From Acidimicrobiia bacterium (lineage in GTDB: Bacteria > Actinomycetota > Acidimicrobiia > Spongiisociales > UBA5794), in contig JAWKJB010000001.1 of the NCBI GenBank assembly GCA_041393965.1, positions 1 through 64,000 on the forward strand: a stretch of 64,000 nucleotides of DNA. The letters run 5' to 3'. The notes beneath the pieces are model-generated. The model ran no database searches, was not told where the DNA came from, and saw only the letters and a list, made by a program, of their open reading frames with translations. Of the stretch, positions 8,212 to 18,336 are shown in pieces. Numbering within the stretch: the stretch's first letter is position 1; the number at the start of each line of letters is the position of its first letter. The translations under genes and the position numbers were made by a program.

Positions 8212-9918
8212 TCACAGAGCTCCGACCCGTCGTTCGGCCTCATCGCTCCGCCACAGGCGGAAGACCTTGCTCGCCTGGGATGCCACCGCACGGCTCCCCT
8301 TGCCTGCTGCCCGCGCATGTTCGATCGCCGAAGTCACCGAATCCTCGAGATCCGATGCGAAAGCGCTCGCCGCAGCTTGCCCCGTGTCCTGCCGCAGCTC
8401 GACGAACGGCGCTCCGAAACGATCAGCGAAACCGTCCGGCGGGACCCAGGTGTCGTCACCGCGAAGGGCTTCAAGGGTCTCGTTCTGGAGCTCGACGAGC
8501 AGTTTCTTGATCGACCGAAGCGCGGCGTTGCGCCCCGCGAGCGATTCGTTCGGCTCTCCCTGCTCATCGCGGGCCGCCTCGATATCGTCCTCGGGCTGAT
8601 CTTCCAGAGCAGACACCTGAGGCGCTGTGGTCGCTCGCTGCTCGGTGGGTTCTGCCGCACGGCGCTCTGGCGTCTCTGTTGCGGGCACCGCATCCAAGAG
8701 GGACGGTTGACTCGGCATGGAACCGTTGTGTTCCACCGTCCGCAACTGTGCGAACAGCGACCCGATCTCATCCTTCACCGGCCCGTCCGAAGCGAGGAGT
8801 GTCGACGCGGGCGCCGGAGCTGGCTCGGGCTCGTCGGTGTCGACTGGCGCCGTGACTTCCGGCGCGGGAGCAGGTTCGGGCTGGTCGGCGTCGACCGGTG
8901 CGGCAACTTCCGGCGCTGTGGCCTCCGGTGCCGTGTCGGCGGGTGGGACGGCTTGCGGCTCGGGCGGGCTGATCACGGCAACCGTCTCCACGGGCTGTTT
9001 CGGGGTCGCTGCGCCACCGGACGAGCGAAGGGCTTCGATCTCGGCAACGAGCTCGTCGGTGTCGACCGGCCGCAGCGTGACTGCCTTGGATGGTGACACG
9101 ATCTTGACCGACCCCACATCCATGTCGTGATGCGACAGATCGGGATCGGGCTCGGGCTCTTCGGGAGGCGCTTCGAGCTCCTGGCGGCGGGAGTCGATCT
9201 CCTCCTCAAGGTTCGCGATGGACGCCCGCGTGGCTTCGAGCTCTTTGAGAAGCTCGGATCGGCGATCCTCGAGCGCTCGTGCGCGTTCCTGCGCGGCCTC
9301 TGCCTGCCGATGGGCCGAGGCGAGCAGCCCGTCGCTTTCGGCCCTCGCCTCGGCGAGCACCGACTCAGCTTCGAGCCTCGCCGTGCGCAGCACATCGTCT
9401 TTGTCGCGCCGCGCATCGGAGGTGAGTCGCAGCGCGTCCCGTTCCGCCTCGGCGCGCATGAACAGCGCATCTTGTTGGGCAGCGTCGAGGATGGCTTTCG
9501 CTTCGGCCGCGGCCGCTGCGAGCAGCGCCGTTCCCTCCTTCCATGCCGAGCCGCGCAGCGCCTTTGACTGCTCATCGGCACCGTCGAGCATCGACGCCGA
9601 TTCCTGCTCAGCGGCCATGCGCCAATTGTCGGCGTCGGTCGTGGCACGGGTCCGCAGCCCCTCCGCGGCGGCGCGCGCCGCTTCGAGGATCGACGCAACT
9701 TCCTCCCCGACTCGGCGGAGCTCCTGTGCAAGCGCCTCCGGATCGTCGATACCGATCGCGAGTGTCGAGGCCTCCGCCTCAGCCGCAGCGGCCCGCAACT
9801 CGTCGACAAGTGCTGCAAGGTCGTTCAGGTGTTCATCGACCTGGGCGCGGTCGTAGCCGCGGCGCACAACATCGAACCGGCGCGGCGGCGCCTGGCCCGC
9901 GCTCATCTCTTCGGCCAT
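8212..9918 (-). CDS. DivIVA-like coiled-coil protein
   Basis: A 568-residue cytoskeletal-type protein. Residues about 12-35 (RFDVVRRGYDRAQVDEHL) match the membrane-binding head of DivIVA/Wag31. An Ala/Glu/Arg-rich coiled coil runs to about 260 and is almost free of Pro and Gly. Next comes a low-complexity Pro/Ala/Glu linker (near 255-400) with repeats of PEPAPAP and PVDTDEPEP. The C-terminal 120 residues form a separate helical segment (RSIKKLLVELQNETLEALRGDD, then FRLWRSDEAERR). Proteins of this plan mark poles or septa and guide wall synthesis in actinobacteria; the linker and extra domain make it longer than classical DivIVA and closer to Scy/FilP-like polarity proteins. It sits 42 bp behind the protease gene and 46 bp before UPF0182. 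Confidence 0.82.
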   Translation of the reverse strand: MAEEMSAGQAPPRRFDVVRRGYDRAQVDEHLNDLAALVDELRAAAAEAEASTLAIGIDDPEALAQELRRVGEEVASILEAARAAAEGLRTRATTDADNWRMAAEQESASMLDGADEQSKALRGSAWKEGTALLAAAAAEAKAILDAAQQDALFMRAEAERDALRLTSDARRDKDDVLRTARLEAESVLAEARAESDGLLASAHRQAEAAQERARALEDRRSELLKELEATRASIANLEEEIDSRRQELEAPPEEPEPDPDLSHHDMDVGSVKIVSPSKAVTLRPVDTDELVAEIEALRSSGGAATPKQPVETVAVISPPEPQAVPPADTAPEATAPEVAAPVDADQPEPAPAPEVTAPVDTDEPEPAPAPASTLLASDGPVKDEIGSLFAQLRTVEHNGSMPSQPSLLDAVPATETPERRAAEPTEQRATTAPQVSALEDQPEDDIEAARDEQGEPNESLAGRNAALRSIKKLLVELQNETLEALRGDDTWVPPDGFADRFGAPFVELRQDTGQAAASAFASDLEDSVTSAIEHARAAGKGSRAVASQASKVFRLWRSDEAERRVGAL

Positions 9919-9960
9919 GGTTCCGAGGCTACCGGCTGGCGCGCCCGCGGTCGTGGATTG

Positions 9961-11052
9961 TCAGAGCGTCGCGAGGAACGCAAGGGCGTCATCGACGGTG
10001 GCGACCTTCACCACTTCGATCTGCCCCTGCGCCGCCGCAACAGCGGCGTCGTAGTTCCCTGCGGGCACGAGGACCGCAACCGCGCCAGCGTCGATGGCGC
10101 CATGCACCTTCTGTTCGATGCCGCCAATCTCGCCGACCGTCTCATCGATGTGGATGGTTCCGGTGCCTGCAATGCGCATGCCATGTGTCAGGGACTCGGG
10201 TGTCAGCTGGTCGATGATCTGAAGCGTGAACATCAGACCGGCGGACGGACCGCCGATGTTCTGGCTATCGATCGTCACATCCACGGGAAAGTGCACGATC
10301 GGCTCGTTGTTGTCGAGCAGCACGCCCATCATCGGTTTGGCCGGGTCTTCCGTGTGGGGCCCGAGAACCAGCTCGAATTCGTCTACCTCGACCTCCTCGG
10401 AGTTCGCGTCGGGCCGTTCCACCGTCACGACCACCGGATCACCGACCTGTTTCGGTTCGAGGGCAGCGAGAACATCCGAACGGAACGCGATGATCCGGTT
10501 GTCCATCTCGACGATGACATCATCGGGTTGAAGCACGCCATCGGCCGCGGAGCCGGGAACGGTTTCGATCACGATCGCCCCGGTACCCACCAGCGTCACC
10601 TCGTAGCCGAGCTTGGTGAGCGCCACATAGATCGCGTCCTGTTTCGACTGGGTCATCAGCGCGAGGCTCTCGCGTCGCAACTGCTCCTCCGACACTCCCG
10701 GCGGCCGGTAGTTCTCCCGCTTCGCAATCTCGACACGGTCGTCGAAGTGAGCCGCGACCCACTCGATGACATTCGCCTCCTTGAGCGAAACCGTGAGGAA
10801 GAACAGCTCCCCGGTGTCAGAAACGGCACCATCGGGCACACTCACGAAGTCCGAGGTGTCGTACACCGGTCCCGGGCTCAGCGTGTAGTACGGCACCCGA
10901 ATGACCCACAGCGCAGCGATCGCGATACCAACCACGATGAGGGCGCCCGCGAGCCAGAACGGCCACTTCGGATACCGGTCCGGGGGCTGGAGTGACGCGG
11001 GAACGGGAGAGGTCGGATCGTGCGGCCCGACGGCCCCACTTGCGGAGTCCAT
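9961..11052 (-). CDS. Membrane-anchored Lon-like PDZ protease
   Basis: A 363-residue protein of the YlbL type. One membrane anchor lies near residues 32-51, followed by an extracytoplasmic part. A PDZ domain spans about 145-215 (VETVPGSAADGVLQPDDVIVEM-like region). A Lon (S16) protease domain closes the protein. The Ser-Lys dyad is visible: Ser270 in GGPSAGL and Lys315 in GGIEQKVHGA, 45 residues apart as in Lon. There is no ATPase domain, so proteolysis would be ATP-independent. It is first in the protease, DivIVA-like, UPF0182 run, which suggests a role in envelope quality control or in trimming an envelope partner. The substrate is not known. Confidence 0.92.
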   Translation of the reverse strand: MDSASGAVGPHDPTSPVPASLQPPDRYPKWPFWLAGALIVVGIAIAALWVIRVPYYTLSPGPVYDTSDFVSVPDGAVSDTGELFFLTVSLKEANVIEWVAAHFDDRVEIAKRENYRPPGVSEEQLRRESLALMTQSKQDAIYVALTKLGYEVTLVGTGAIVIETVPGSAADGVLQPDDVIVEMDNRIIAFRSDVLAALEPKQVGDPVVVTVERPDANSEEVEVDEFELVLGPHTEDPAKPMMGVLLDNNEPIVHFPVDVTIDSQNIGGPSAGLMFTLQIIDQLTPESLTHGMRIAGTGTIHIDETVGEIGGIEQKVHGAIDAGAVAVLVPAGNYDAAVAAAQGQIEVVKVATVDDALAFLATL

Positions 11053-11088
11053 GGGGCGAGGTTACTTGCGCTCGACGCTAGCGCACCA

Positions 11089-11643
11089 CTACCCGATCCG
11101 TTGACGCGACACGAGATCGGCGACCACCACGATCCGCTGCGCTGCTGAACCCTTCGGGTGGCACGCGAACATCGTCAAGGTTGGTGTTGCATGGTCGTAG
11201 GTGATCCACAGATCGGTCGGATCAACGATGAAGGTCTCCCGCACCCGGTAGATCACCTCGGCACCGGCCTCATCGGTGACATAGACGAGATCCCCGGGGT
11301 CGAGAGCGTCGAGGTTGGCGAACGGACGCGAATGGATCGACCGATGGCCTGCAAGGACCACATTGCCTGCCTCGCCGGGTCGTGCGGTCCCCGCCCAGTG
11401 GCCGACGCCGCGATCGAGCACCTCGAGCGACACACCCGCCCGCACCGCCTCATCGACACCGATCGCCGGGATCCGCAGATTGCTGAAGACCCAGCCGGCC
11501 GATTGGGATCGGTGCGTCGATGGCTGCCGCGCCGATCCGGGTTCGAGGCCGGCGCGGCTCGGTGCTGCCGCCGCTGGCCCGGCGAGGGCAACCACGAGGA
11601 CGGCAGCGAGCGTGAAACGAATAGAGTGTCGTGTAAGTCCCAT
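11089..11643 (-). CDS. Sortase, class E-like
   Basis: A 184-residue transpeptidase. An N-terminal hydrophobic helix (residues 9-27) serves as signal or anchor, followed by a short polar linker and the sortase barrel. The catalytic triad is visible: His100 in VVLAGHRS, Cys161 in FACHPKG and Arg170 in AAQRIVV. The CHPKG context after the cysteine fits class E. Sortases attach proteins bearing a C-terminal LPxTG or LAxTG signal to the cell wall. No protein in this window carries such a signal, so its substrates are encoded elsewhere. The ATG at 11643 is used because it starts the signal helix; an upstream extension in frame is non-hydrophobic. It is divergent from bioY with a 59-bp gap that must hold both promoters. 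Confidence 0.9.
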   Translation of the reverse strand: MGLTRHSIRFTLAAVLVVALAGPAAAAPSRAGLEPGSARQPSTHRSQSAGWVFSNLRIPAIGVDEAVRAGVSLEVLDRGVGHWAGTARPGEAGNVVLAGHRSIHSRPFANLDALDPGDLVYVTDEAGAEVIYRVRETFIVDPTDLWITYDHATPTLTMFACHPKGSAAQRIVVVADLVSRQRIG

Positions 11644-11702
11644 CCCTGTCCAATCGGCAGCAACAGCGTACAACTGCACCACAAATCCCTCCGGAGGCAC
11701 CC

Positions 11703-12302
11703 ATGCAGACCACCTATCCGACCCGAACAATTGCAAAGGTCGTGGTGCCGAGATCCCTTGTGTGGACGATCACGCTGATGGTCGGCTTCGCGCTGCTCAC
11801 CGCCGTCGCCGCCCAGATCCGTATTCCGGTTCCCGGTTCGCCGGTTCCCATCACGGGATCCACCTTCGCGGTGTTGCTGTCGGGCGCGGCGCTCGGTTCC
11901 TGGATGGGGGCAGGCTCGCAGACGATCTACTGGGTGCTCGGAGCGGTCGGGCTCCCGTTCTACACCGAGGCGAGCGGTGGATGGGACGCTGCGACCGGTG
12001 CCACCGGCGGCTACCTGATCGGCTTCATCGTCGCCGCGTGGGTCGTTGGCGCCCTCGCCGAACGGGGCCAGGATCGCACGGTCCCGAGCGCCATCCCGGC
12101 GTTCCTTGCCGGGAATGCGGTCATCTACCTCTTCGGTGTCCCGTGGCTGATGGCGAGCGTTCCAAGCATCGACACGATCAGCGCCGCCCTCGCCGCCGGG
12201 TTCACACCGTTCGTGATCGGTGACCTCATCAAGGTCGTCCTCGCAGGGCTCCTCCTCCCTGCAGCGTGGAAGATGGTCGACCGGACCCATCTCGACGCCT
12301 GA
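11703..12302 (+). CDS. bioY: Biotin transporter BioY
   Basis: A 199-residue S component of an ECF-type vitamin importer, with about six membrane helices. Family signatures are seen: IPVPGSPVPITGSTFAVLLSGAALG near residues 39-64, YWVLGAVGLPFY near 76-87, and the Gly-rich GGYLIGFIVAAW near 102-113. It binds biotin in the membrane. The energising components (BioM/BioN or a shared EcfAT) are not encoded nearby, so it either uses a shared module or acts alone, as some BioY do. A strong ribosome site (CCGGAGG) lies just upstream of the ATG. I see no clear biotin-repressor operator. Confidence 0.95.
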   Translation: MQTTYPTRTIAKVVVPRSLVWTITLMVGFALLTAVAAQIRIPVPGSPVPITGSTFAVLLSGAALGSWMGAGSQTIYWVLGAVGLPFYTEASGGWDAATGATGGYLIGFIVAAWVVGALAERGQDRTVPSAIPAFLAGNAVIYLFGVPWLMASVPSIDTISAALAAGFTPFVIGDLIKVVLAGLLLPAAWKMVDRTHLDA

Positions 12303-12420
12303 CACCACACAGACGACCCGCTCTGACCCTTTCTTCACGCGGTTCTCAGGTCGTTCTCATCTCGGCGTGATCGTGCCTCCATCCCTGCGGGTGATGCTCA
12401 TGGGGTGAGAAAGGAGGCTC

Positions 12421-12870
12421 ATGGTGAGAGCGATGGCAACCGTGGCGGCGACAGCCTGTCTCGTTGCCGCGTGCTCGACGACACCGATCGAGCGCACCGG
12501 CACACCAGCCCTACCGGGCTTAACGACGACAATCGCCGATCAACCATTCGAAGACGACCGTGCTGCGGCGGATCAGGGTGACGCTCCGTCAGAGATCACG
12601 GCGCCTGAACCGGCCAACCAGCCCGAGGATTCGGACCCCCACGGCGGTACCGGCCCGGCTTCTGGCGACGACACATCCACCACCGCAGACGACACGGAGT
12701 CCATAGAAGAGACCGGCGAGAAGGCGACGGGCACAGCCGACCTCGCCGACGACCTCGGCAGTATCGACGACCTGCTCGCCGGTCTCGATGGCCTGTTGGG
12801 AGAGCTCGACGGGGCACTGGGTGAACTCGACCAGAGCCTCAACAATGACGAAGGAGATATCGAATCATGA
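12421..12870 (+). CDS. Acidic Thr/Glu-rich lipoprotein
   Basis: A 149-residue predicted lipoprotein. A short signal peptide ends in a lipobox, LVAAC, with the acylated Cys at about residue 18. The mature chain is disordered and very acidic (Asp/Glu/Thr/Pro), ending in a Leu/Gly/Asp repeat (LAGLDGLLGELDGALGELD) that could form an amphipathic helix. No family is recognised. An AAAGGAGG ribosome site precedes the ATG. The last four bases overlap the start of the next gene (ATGA), so the lipoprotein and the exported helical protein are likely partners at the outer face of the membrane. Confidence 0.75.
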   Translation: MVRAMATVAATACLVAACSTTPIERTGTPALPGLTTTIADQPFEDDRAAADQGDAPSEITAPEPANQPEDSDPHGGTGPASGDDTSTTADDTESIEETGEKATGTADLADDLGSIDDLLAGLDGLLGELDGALGELDQSLNNDEGDIES

Positions 12871-13601
12871 GACGACGAATCATTGTGACCCTTGCGGTGC
12901 TCGCCGTGATCGCGCTGTTGCCACAGATCGCAGTGGCGCAGGAAGCCGACCCGCAGACGAGCGACACGACCGCAGAACAGCGCGTCCATCCGGTCGACGC
13001 CATCAAGCGTCGGGCCGCCGAGGCGATTCACCGACGCCTTGAGGCCCTCGACCGTCTCGGTGTGCGGGTGAGGACCGACGACCATGTCACCGATGGCCAC
13101 GCCGCACAGCTCACCAAGCATTACGCCCGTGCAGCCGAAGGTCTCACCGAACTCGGCCGGGAGATCGCTGCGGCAACGAGCCATGAAGAGCTCAGGGAGT
13201 TGGTGCCGCTGATCGCGACGGACTATCGAGTGTACCTCGTGATCATCCCCAAGTCACACGAGGTGCTGGTCTCTGATCACATGGCTGACGCAGCCGACCG
13301 TCTCTCGGACGCCGCGGCGGTCGTGCTCGCCGCCATCGAACGAGCCGAGCAAGCAGGGTATGACATGACTGAGGCTCGGCACTGGCTCGGCGTCGCCCGT
13401 GACGAGATCACCGCTGTCATCCGCGGTGCGGTCCCGGTGGCAGACAAGGTGGTCGGCCTGACCGCCGCCGACTGGGAGGAGCCGGCCAAGACGCTCCTCA
13501 CCAACGGTCGGGCCGCCCTGCGCCAGGGCCGCGAGGATCTCCACGACGCGATCAGGGCGCTCGGCAAGGCACGGGACGCCATCGCAGACGCGATCGGCTG
13601 A
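12867..13601 (+). CDS. Exported all-helical protein of unknown function
   Basis: A 244-residue protein with a cleavable signal peptide (hydrophobic 6-20, likely cut after VAQ or a nearby Ala). The mature part is nearly all helix, rich in Ala, Glu, Arg and Asp, with regular heptad-like spacing, for example TEQRVHPVDAIKRRAAEAIHR-type stretches and repeated ALGKARDAIADAI at the end. There is no enzyme motif and no Cys. It is translationally coupled (ATGA) to the lipoprotein gene in front. The pair resembles secreted helical-bundle proteins seen widely in actinobacteria, but no function can be assigned. Confidence 0.75.
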   Translation: MRRRIIVTLAVLAVIALLPQIAVAQEADPQTSDTTAEQRVHPVDAIKRRAAEAIHRRLEALDRLGVRVRTDDHVTDGHAAQLTKHYARAAEGLTELGREIAAATSHEELRELVPLIATDYRVYLVIIPKSHEVLVSDHMADAADRLSDAAAVVLAAIERAEQAGYDMTEARHWLGVARDEITAVIRGAVPVADKVVGLTAADWEEPAKTLLTNGRAALRQGREDLHDAIRALGKARDAIADAIG

Positions 13602-13619
13602 ACGGGTTCGATCACCACT

Positions 13620-13644
13620 GGAGGCGGGTCGCGCGCCCGCCTCC
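13620..13644 (+). terminator. GC-rich hairpin after exported-protein gene
   Basis: GGAGGCGGG (13620-13628) pairs with CCCGCCTCC (13636-13644) across a 7-nt loop, 19 bp after the stop codon of the exported-protein gene. No T-run follows, so it may be a Rho-assisted terminator or an mRNA 3'-end protector and not a classical intrinsic terminator. Confidence 0.5.
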
Positions 13645-13669
13645 CGTCGCGCTTGTATCGTGGGCGCCG

Positions 13670-14061
13670 ATGGAGGAACGAACGGCAAGGATCACCAAGG
13701 CACTCGCGGCAGACCCCTATGCCGAAACCCAGGGTTTTCGCCTCGGAGAGGTCACCGATGCGACCGTTGCCGTATCGGTGACAGTGCGAGACGATCAGGT
13801 CAACTTCCTCGGGGGCACCCATGGGGGTGTCGTGTTCTCCCTCGCGGATTGTGCATTCTCGCTCGCGTCGAACGCGTACCCGGAAGACGCCGTCGCCATC
13901 GACACCCACCTCGCCATCACGGGCGGCACCGGCGTGGGGGACACCTTGACAGCCACCGCGACCGAGGTGGCCCGGAGCCGGTCTCTCGCCACCTACCGTG
14001 TCGCTGTCACGAACGACGGTCGCACCGTCGGCGTCTTCACCGGAACCGTCTTCATCAAGCG

Positions 14062-14065
<4 letters not shown>
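13670..14065 (+). CDS. PaaI-type hot-dog thioesterase
   Basis: A 131-residue single hot-dog fold protein. The signature GGTHGGVVFSLADCAFSLASN near residues 44-64 is that of PaaI-type acyl-CoA thioesterases, where the Asp of LADCA acts in catalysis. A second family block, AIDTHLAITGGTGVGDTLTA, follows near 80-99. PaaI removes CoA from ring-hydroxylated phenylacetyl-CoA and related dead-end thioesters; PaaN and a PaaJ-like thiolase are also encoded in this window but more than 12 kb away, so a phenylacetate role is only suggestive. It converges on the ABC ATPase gene with a 4-bp overlap of stop codons. Confidence 0.88.
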
Positions 14066-14930
<865 letters not shown>

Positions 14931-14934
<4 letters not shown>

Positions 14935-16805
14935 TTGCAGATCGGGTAAGGCTGGTCGCCGAGGAGCTCATCGAAGACCAAACGCGGGTATGCCGCGATG
15001 GAGACGGTGAAGTCGGCTGGGTCACGGTCGCCGCGTTCGATCCATTGCTCAGGGGTCGGTGGCGGTTCGAGGTTGAAGTGGTCGACGATCGTTTGGATGG
15101 GTGTTGTCGGTTTTGTCCATTCGTTCCAATTTGTGGCGATATCGGACGCCACCGTTGCGTGGGGATGTTCGAGAAGTTGCGCTGCAAGATCCGTCGCTGT
15201 CGGTGATCCATTGATGGCAGACGCTCCGTTCCCACCGCCGAAGCCGCCGTGCTGCATCCATCCAAGTTGACCCCAATTGACAACGGAGATGACTGTCTCA
15301 CCGTCTTCGGAATACTCGAAGATGGCGTCGCTGCTGACACCGTGGAGCCTGATGTCGCGGTAGCGATCTGCAAGGCGCGGGTCCGCTTGGGCGGCGAGCC
15401 ATGCAGCGACGACCTCGCGGGCTTGCCCTTCGGCATCGCATCCCACCTCGAGCGGGATACGATCACCCATGACGGGCCGAGGGAACCCTCGCTCCCTTCC
15501 GGGCCAGCTGACAAACCGAGTGGGGTCCGTAGGTTCGTCGTTGAACCCGGCGATTTGCTCTTCGGTGTAGAGAGGGCCTTCCATCTCGACCGGAACCAGA
15601 GGCAAACCGACCGCGCGTTGGGCTACGGCCAGCACCAACGCCGCTCCTTGAGCCAGGTACAGCTTGTCACCGACTCGAATAGGCCACGGATCGGCGGGGA
15701 CCGACTCGAAAAAGGGGCGATTCCCCCTTTCGATGATAGCCTGACCCTTGGGGTGGTCCCAGCCGAATTCGTCGATGATCTGGGAGGGGTAGGGATGGTG
15801 CCACTGCTCGACCGCAAGAACGGGACGATCCGCAGCGGGGATCGGGGCAAGAGTGTCCGAAATCACGGACTCCCACCAGTCGACCCAGCGTTCGTAGCTC
15901 GGGTGGATGTTGTATGTGACCCCGCTGCGCTCGGCTGTGACCCAATTCGATGCTGGGTTGGCGATCAGGTCGAACCGTTGATCCACCTGAATGTCGCTGG
16001 GCAGTTGCGCCTGGGTCGCGCCGCTGACAACCAATAGTGCGACCCCGCCAGCTGCGACCACGATCGGCGTGACCCGTACGCCGTGGCGTAACGCGGCAGC
16101 GGCGCCGATCACTGTCGTTGCACCGAGGAGGTAGGCGACATGTGCCCATGTGGGTCGGATCCACAGATCGAAGCCGCCGTACCACAACACGGTGTGCCAC
16201 CACGCAAACCAATGCATCGTGCTCGGCGCATCCTGGAGTGCGATCTGGACAGCGGCGAGGACGCCGAGCCCGATAAAGCCACTGAACCGGTTGGGGAACC
16301 AGGTGCCGGCTGCGGTCCCAACTACGGCGGCGAGGCCGACCACCATCGGTCCGACGAGCAGTTCTCCAATCTCCGGCTGGCCGGTTCCACCGAGCCAATA
16401 CAGGTACACCATGTAGGCGGTGACGATCACCGCGGCAACCGGCACGACGGCGAGCGAGCCGAGCAGGTGACCGACGGTTCGGGCTCGCTGCTGCGCCGGG
16501 GCCGGGTCCTCGATCTCCAGGGTGCCGTTGCGGTACCCCCGCGATGCCTGAAGGTGGGCGACGAGCAATGCTGCCCCGGCGAGTGGAGCCAATCCAAGCC
16601 CAACATAGGTCGAGTAGCCACCGAGGTGCGGTAGCTCGCCACGATTGAACGACCACAGGAGATACAGGCTGGCAAGGACCCCTACCCAGATGAGTGGATG
16701 TCGCAATGTGAAGCCCGCCTCACGACGCGCCAGTGAGCGCCACACCCGGGTCGGGATCACCGGCTCGTTTGCAGGGTGGCTCCGAGGAAGGGTCGTGGCG
16801 GTCAC
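14931..16805 (-). CDS. Large ABC-2-type permease with extracellular domain
   Basis: A 624-residue protein starting with GTG in a GTGA overlap with the gene before it; the longer open frame is a shadow of that gene. The N-terminal 330 residues hold about eight hydrophobic helices (first near 35-55 after REAGFTLRHPLIW). The last 300 residues are a large soluble, Trp/Pro-rich domain, probably extracytoplasmic, with VDWWESVISDTLAPIP and EQWHHPYPSQIIDEFGWDHP-type stretches. No known peptidase motif is seen. It overlaps the ATPase gene by ATGA and is likely its membrane partner. A permease with an exported domain of this size is unusual and could sense or process the substrate. Confidence 0.82.
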
Positions 16806-17503
16806 CGGGTCCTCCCGGGAATCGGCAGTCGGGCCACGGTCGGTTGGCGCCGGGTCGATCCGACCACGCCCAGCGCTACCGCGGCCCAGGCGATGACAGC
16901 GATGCCCGCCCAGCGGCGATGTCCATCGACCCACGCCTCCCAGCCCGGCTCCGGAGCGACCGCCAGCGACGGAAACACAGACCACCGTTCCGGCAGCAAC
17001 ACCAAAAGGACAACGACGGTGAGCAGCGAGAGCGCGGCCACGGTGCCACCGGCGTCCCGGCCGGTAAGCATGACCAGAGTGGCGACCGCCCACACGACAC
17101 CGACCAGGGTGACGAGCTCGAGCGTCAAGGCCCACTTCGGCAAGGCCGCGATAGCCCGCTCATTCTGTGGCCCCAGCCCCGCCTCCATCCAAGTCACCAG
17201 CAGCCACCAGCTCGCCGCAACCACGGGGAGGGCAACGAAGAGTCGCGCCGCACGCTGGAGTGACAGCGGGACCGGCTTGCCATCCATGATGTTCCCTGCC
17301 GGGTCGTCAAACACGAAGGCGGTGCTCGTCGCGAGCGCCACAGCGCCGACCCGCAGTCCGAACACGAGATCGTCCGGATATGGGTTGCGACGGGTGGTAG
17401 CAAGCGCGAAGGCCGCAGCCAACCCCAGCCCGAGATACCACCACGGAATCAACCGCAGCGACCGAAAGAGAACCCACGGGAATGTGCGAAGTGTGCTTGT
17501 CAA
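16802..17503 (-). CDS. Polytopic membrane protein of ABC operon
   Basis: A 233-residue hydrophobic protein with about six membrane helices: WWYLGLGLAAAFALA near 21-35, then segments near 50-65, 88-105, 128-148, 155-172 and 198-215. It carries no catalytic motif. Its position between the anti-sigma gene and the large permease, with 4-bp overlaps on both sides, makes it a probable second membrane subunit of the same ABC exporter. The helices are short of charged residues and look like an ABC-2 permease half, but the sequence alone does not settle the family. Confidence 0.75.
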   Translation of the reverse strand: MTSTLRTFPWVLFRSLRLIPWWYLGLGLAAAFALATTRRNPYPDDLVFGLRVGAVALATSTAFVFDDPAGNIMDGKPVPLSLQRAARLFVALPVVAASWWLLVTWMEAGLGPQNERAIAALPKWALTLELVTLVGVVWAVATLVMLTGRDAGGTVAALSLLTVVVLLVLLPERWSVFPSLAVAPEPGWEAWVDGHRRWAGIAVIAWAAVALGVVGSTRRQPTVARLPIPGRTR

Positions 17504-18336
17504 TGTTGCCCAACCTCAAATGCTCCTCTCCGCATCAGGAGAGTCGCAGTGGCCATCGCCAAGACAACAGCGAAGACCAGCTGTCCCGCCCAACCGAACA
17601 CGACAAGCGTCGGAGGTCCGATCTCCAAAGCAGTGACACCCAAGAACCAGATGGCCGACGGAAACACGACAGCAGCCACCGGCGTGACGAAGGTGCTCCC
17701 TGCAAGGGCCACGGACGCAAGGGCGAGACCCGGAAGAATCCATGCAGCCACCATCCATCCCGCGTTCGGCAGCAGCAGCGCCGCCGGCAATGCCATAGCG
17801 AAGGAGGTGACCACAACGGCGACCGTGCGAACCAGCAACAGTCGGAAACCATGGAACGGCGAGGCAGTTGCAATCTCGTGCGCAGGATCGATCATCGGGC
17901 CGTACGCCGCGGCCACACCCGCGAGTGGAACCAGCGGCGCCAACACCAAGAACACAAACAAGCCTGCGCGAGCCTCCGCTGGCGTACCTCCCGACGACGC
18001 CCACGCCATACCAACACCGAAACCCAAGACAGCGAGCACCGTGAGCAGCCACGGCATCGTCAACGCGGGTGTCGCCCCCAGCAGCCGCGCAAGATGCCCA
18101 GGCACCCCCACCGACAGCAACAGACGCTCGAACATGCGTGGTCTCGGAGCGTCGATACGGTCGACCACCCCGTCCCAGATTCCGTCGAGACGACTTGCAT
18201 CGCCGAGTCGCGCACCAGCCGAGTGGCGACACCGTTCACACGACATCACATGGGCCTCAACCGACCACACCTGTGGGACAGAAGCCGTACCGTGCATATA
18301 CGCATCAAGAGCGTCGGTGGTTGGGTGCCAGGTCAT
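17500..18336 (-). CDS. Zinc-finger anti-sigma factor with membrane domain
   Basis: A 278-residue protein. The N-terminus carries a zinc-binding anti-sigma motif, His29-x3-Cys33-x2-Cys36 (EAHVMSCERC), which normally folds around the partner sigma factor and holds it inactive. After a linker there are six or so membrane helices (from about residue 95 on), far more than the usual single anchor. The gene overlaps the ECF sigma gene by 4 bp upstream and the next membrane gene by 4 bp downstream. The extra helices suggest that it is both the membrane-bound repressor and possibly a subunit or sensor of the ABC system. Confidence 0.85.
   Translation of the reverse strand: MTWHPTTDALDAYMHGTASVPQVWSVEAHVMSCERCRHSAGARLGDASRLDGIWDGVVDRIDAPRPRMFERLLLSVGVPGHLARLLGATPALTMPWLLTVLAVLGFGVGMAWASSGGTPAEARAGLFVFLVLAPLVPLAGVAAAYGPMIDPAHEIATASPFHGFRLLLVRTVAVVVTSFAMALPAALLLPNAGWMVAAWILPGLALASVALAGSTFVTPVAAVVFPSAIWFLGVTALEIGPPTLVVFGWAGQLVFAVVLAMATATLLMRRGAFEVGQH

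Noticed and set aside
6864..8510. A 548-codon plus-strand open frame opposite the UPF0182 gene
   Set aside because: Its sequence is Arg/His/Asp-rich without any family features and mirrors the codon bias of the minus-strand gene; it is a high-GC shadow.
11644..11702. A biotin-related riboswitch or repressor site before bioY
   Set aside because: The 59-bp gap has no recognisable palindrome or conserved structure that I can support.
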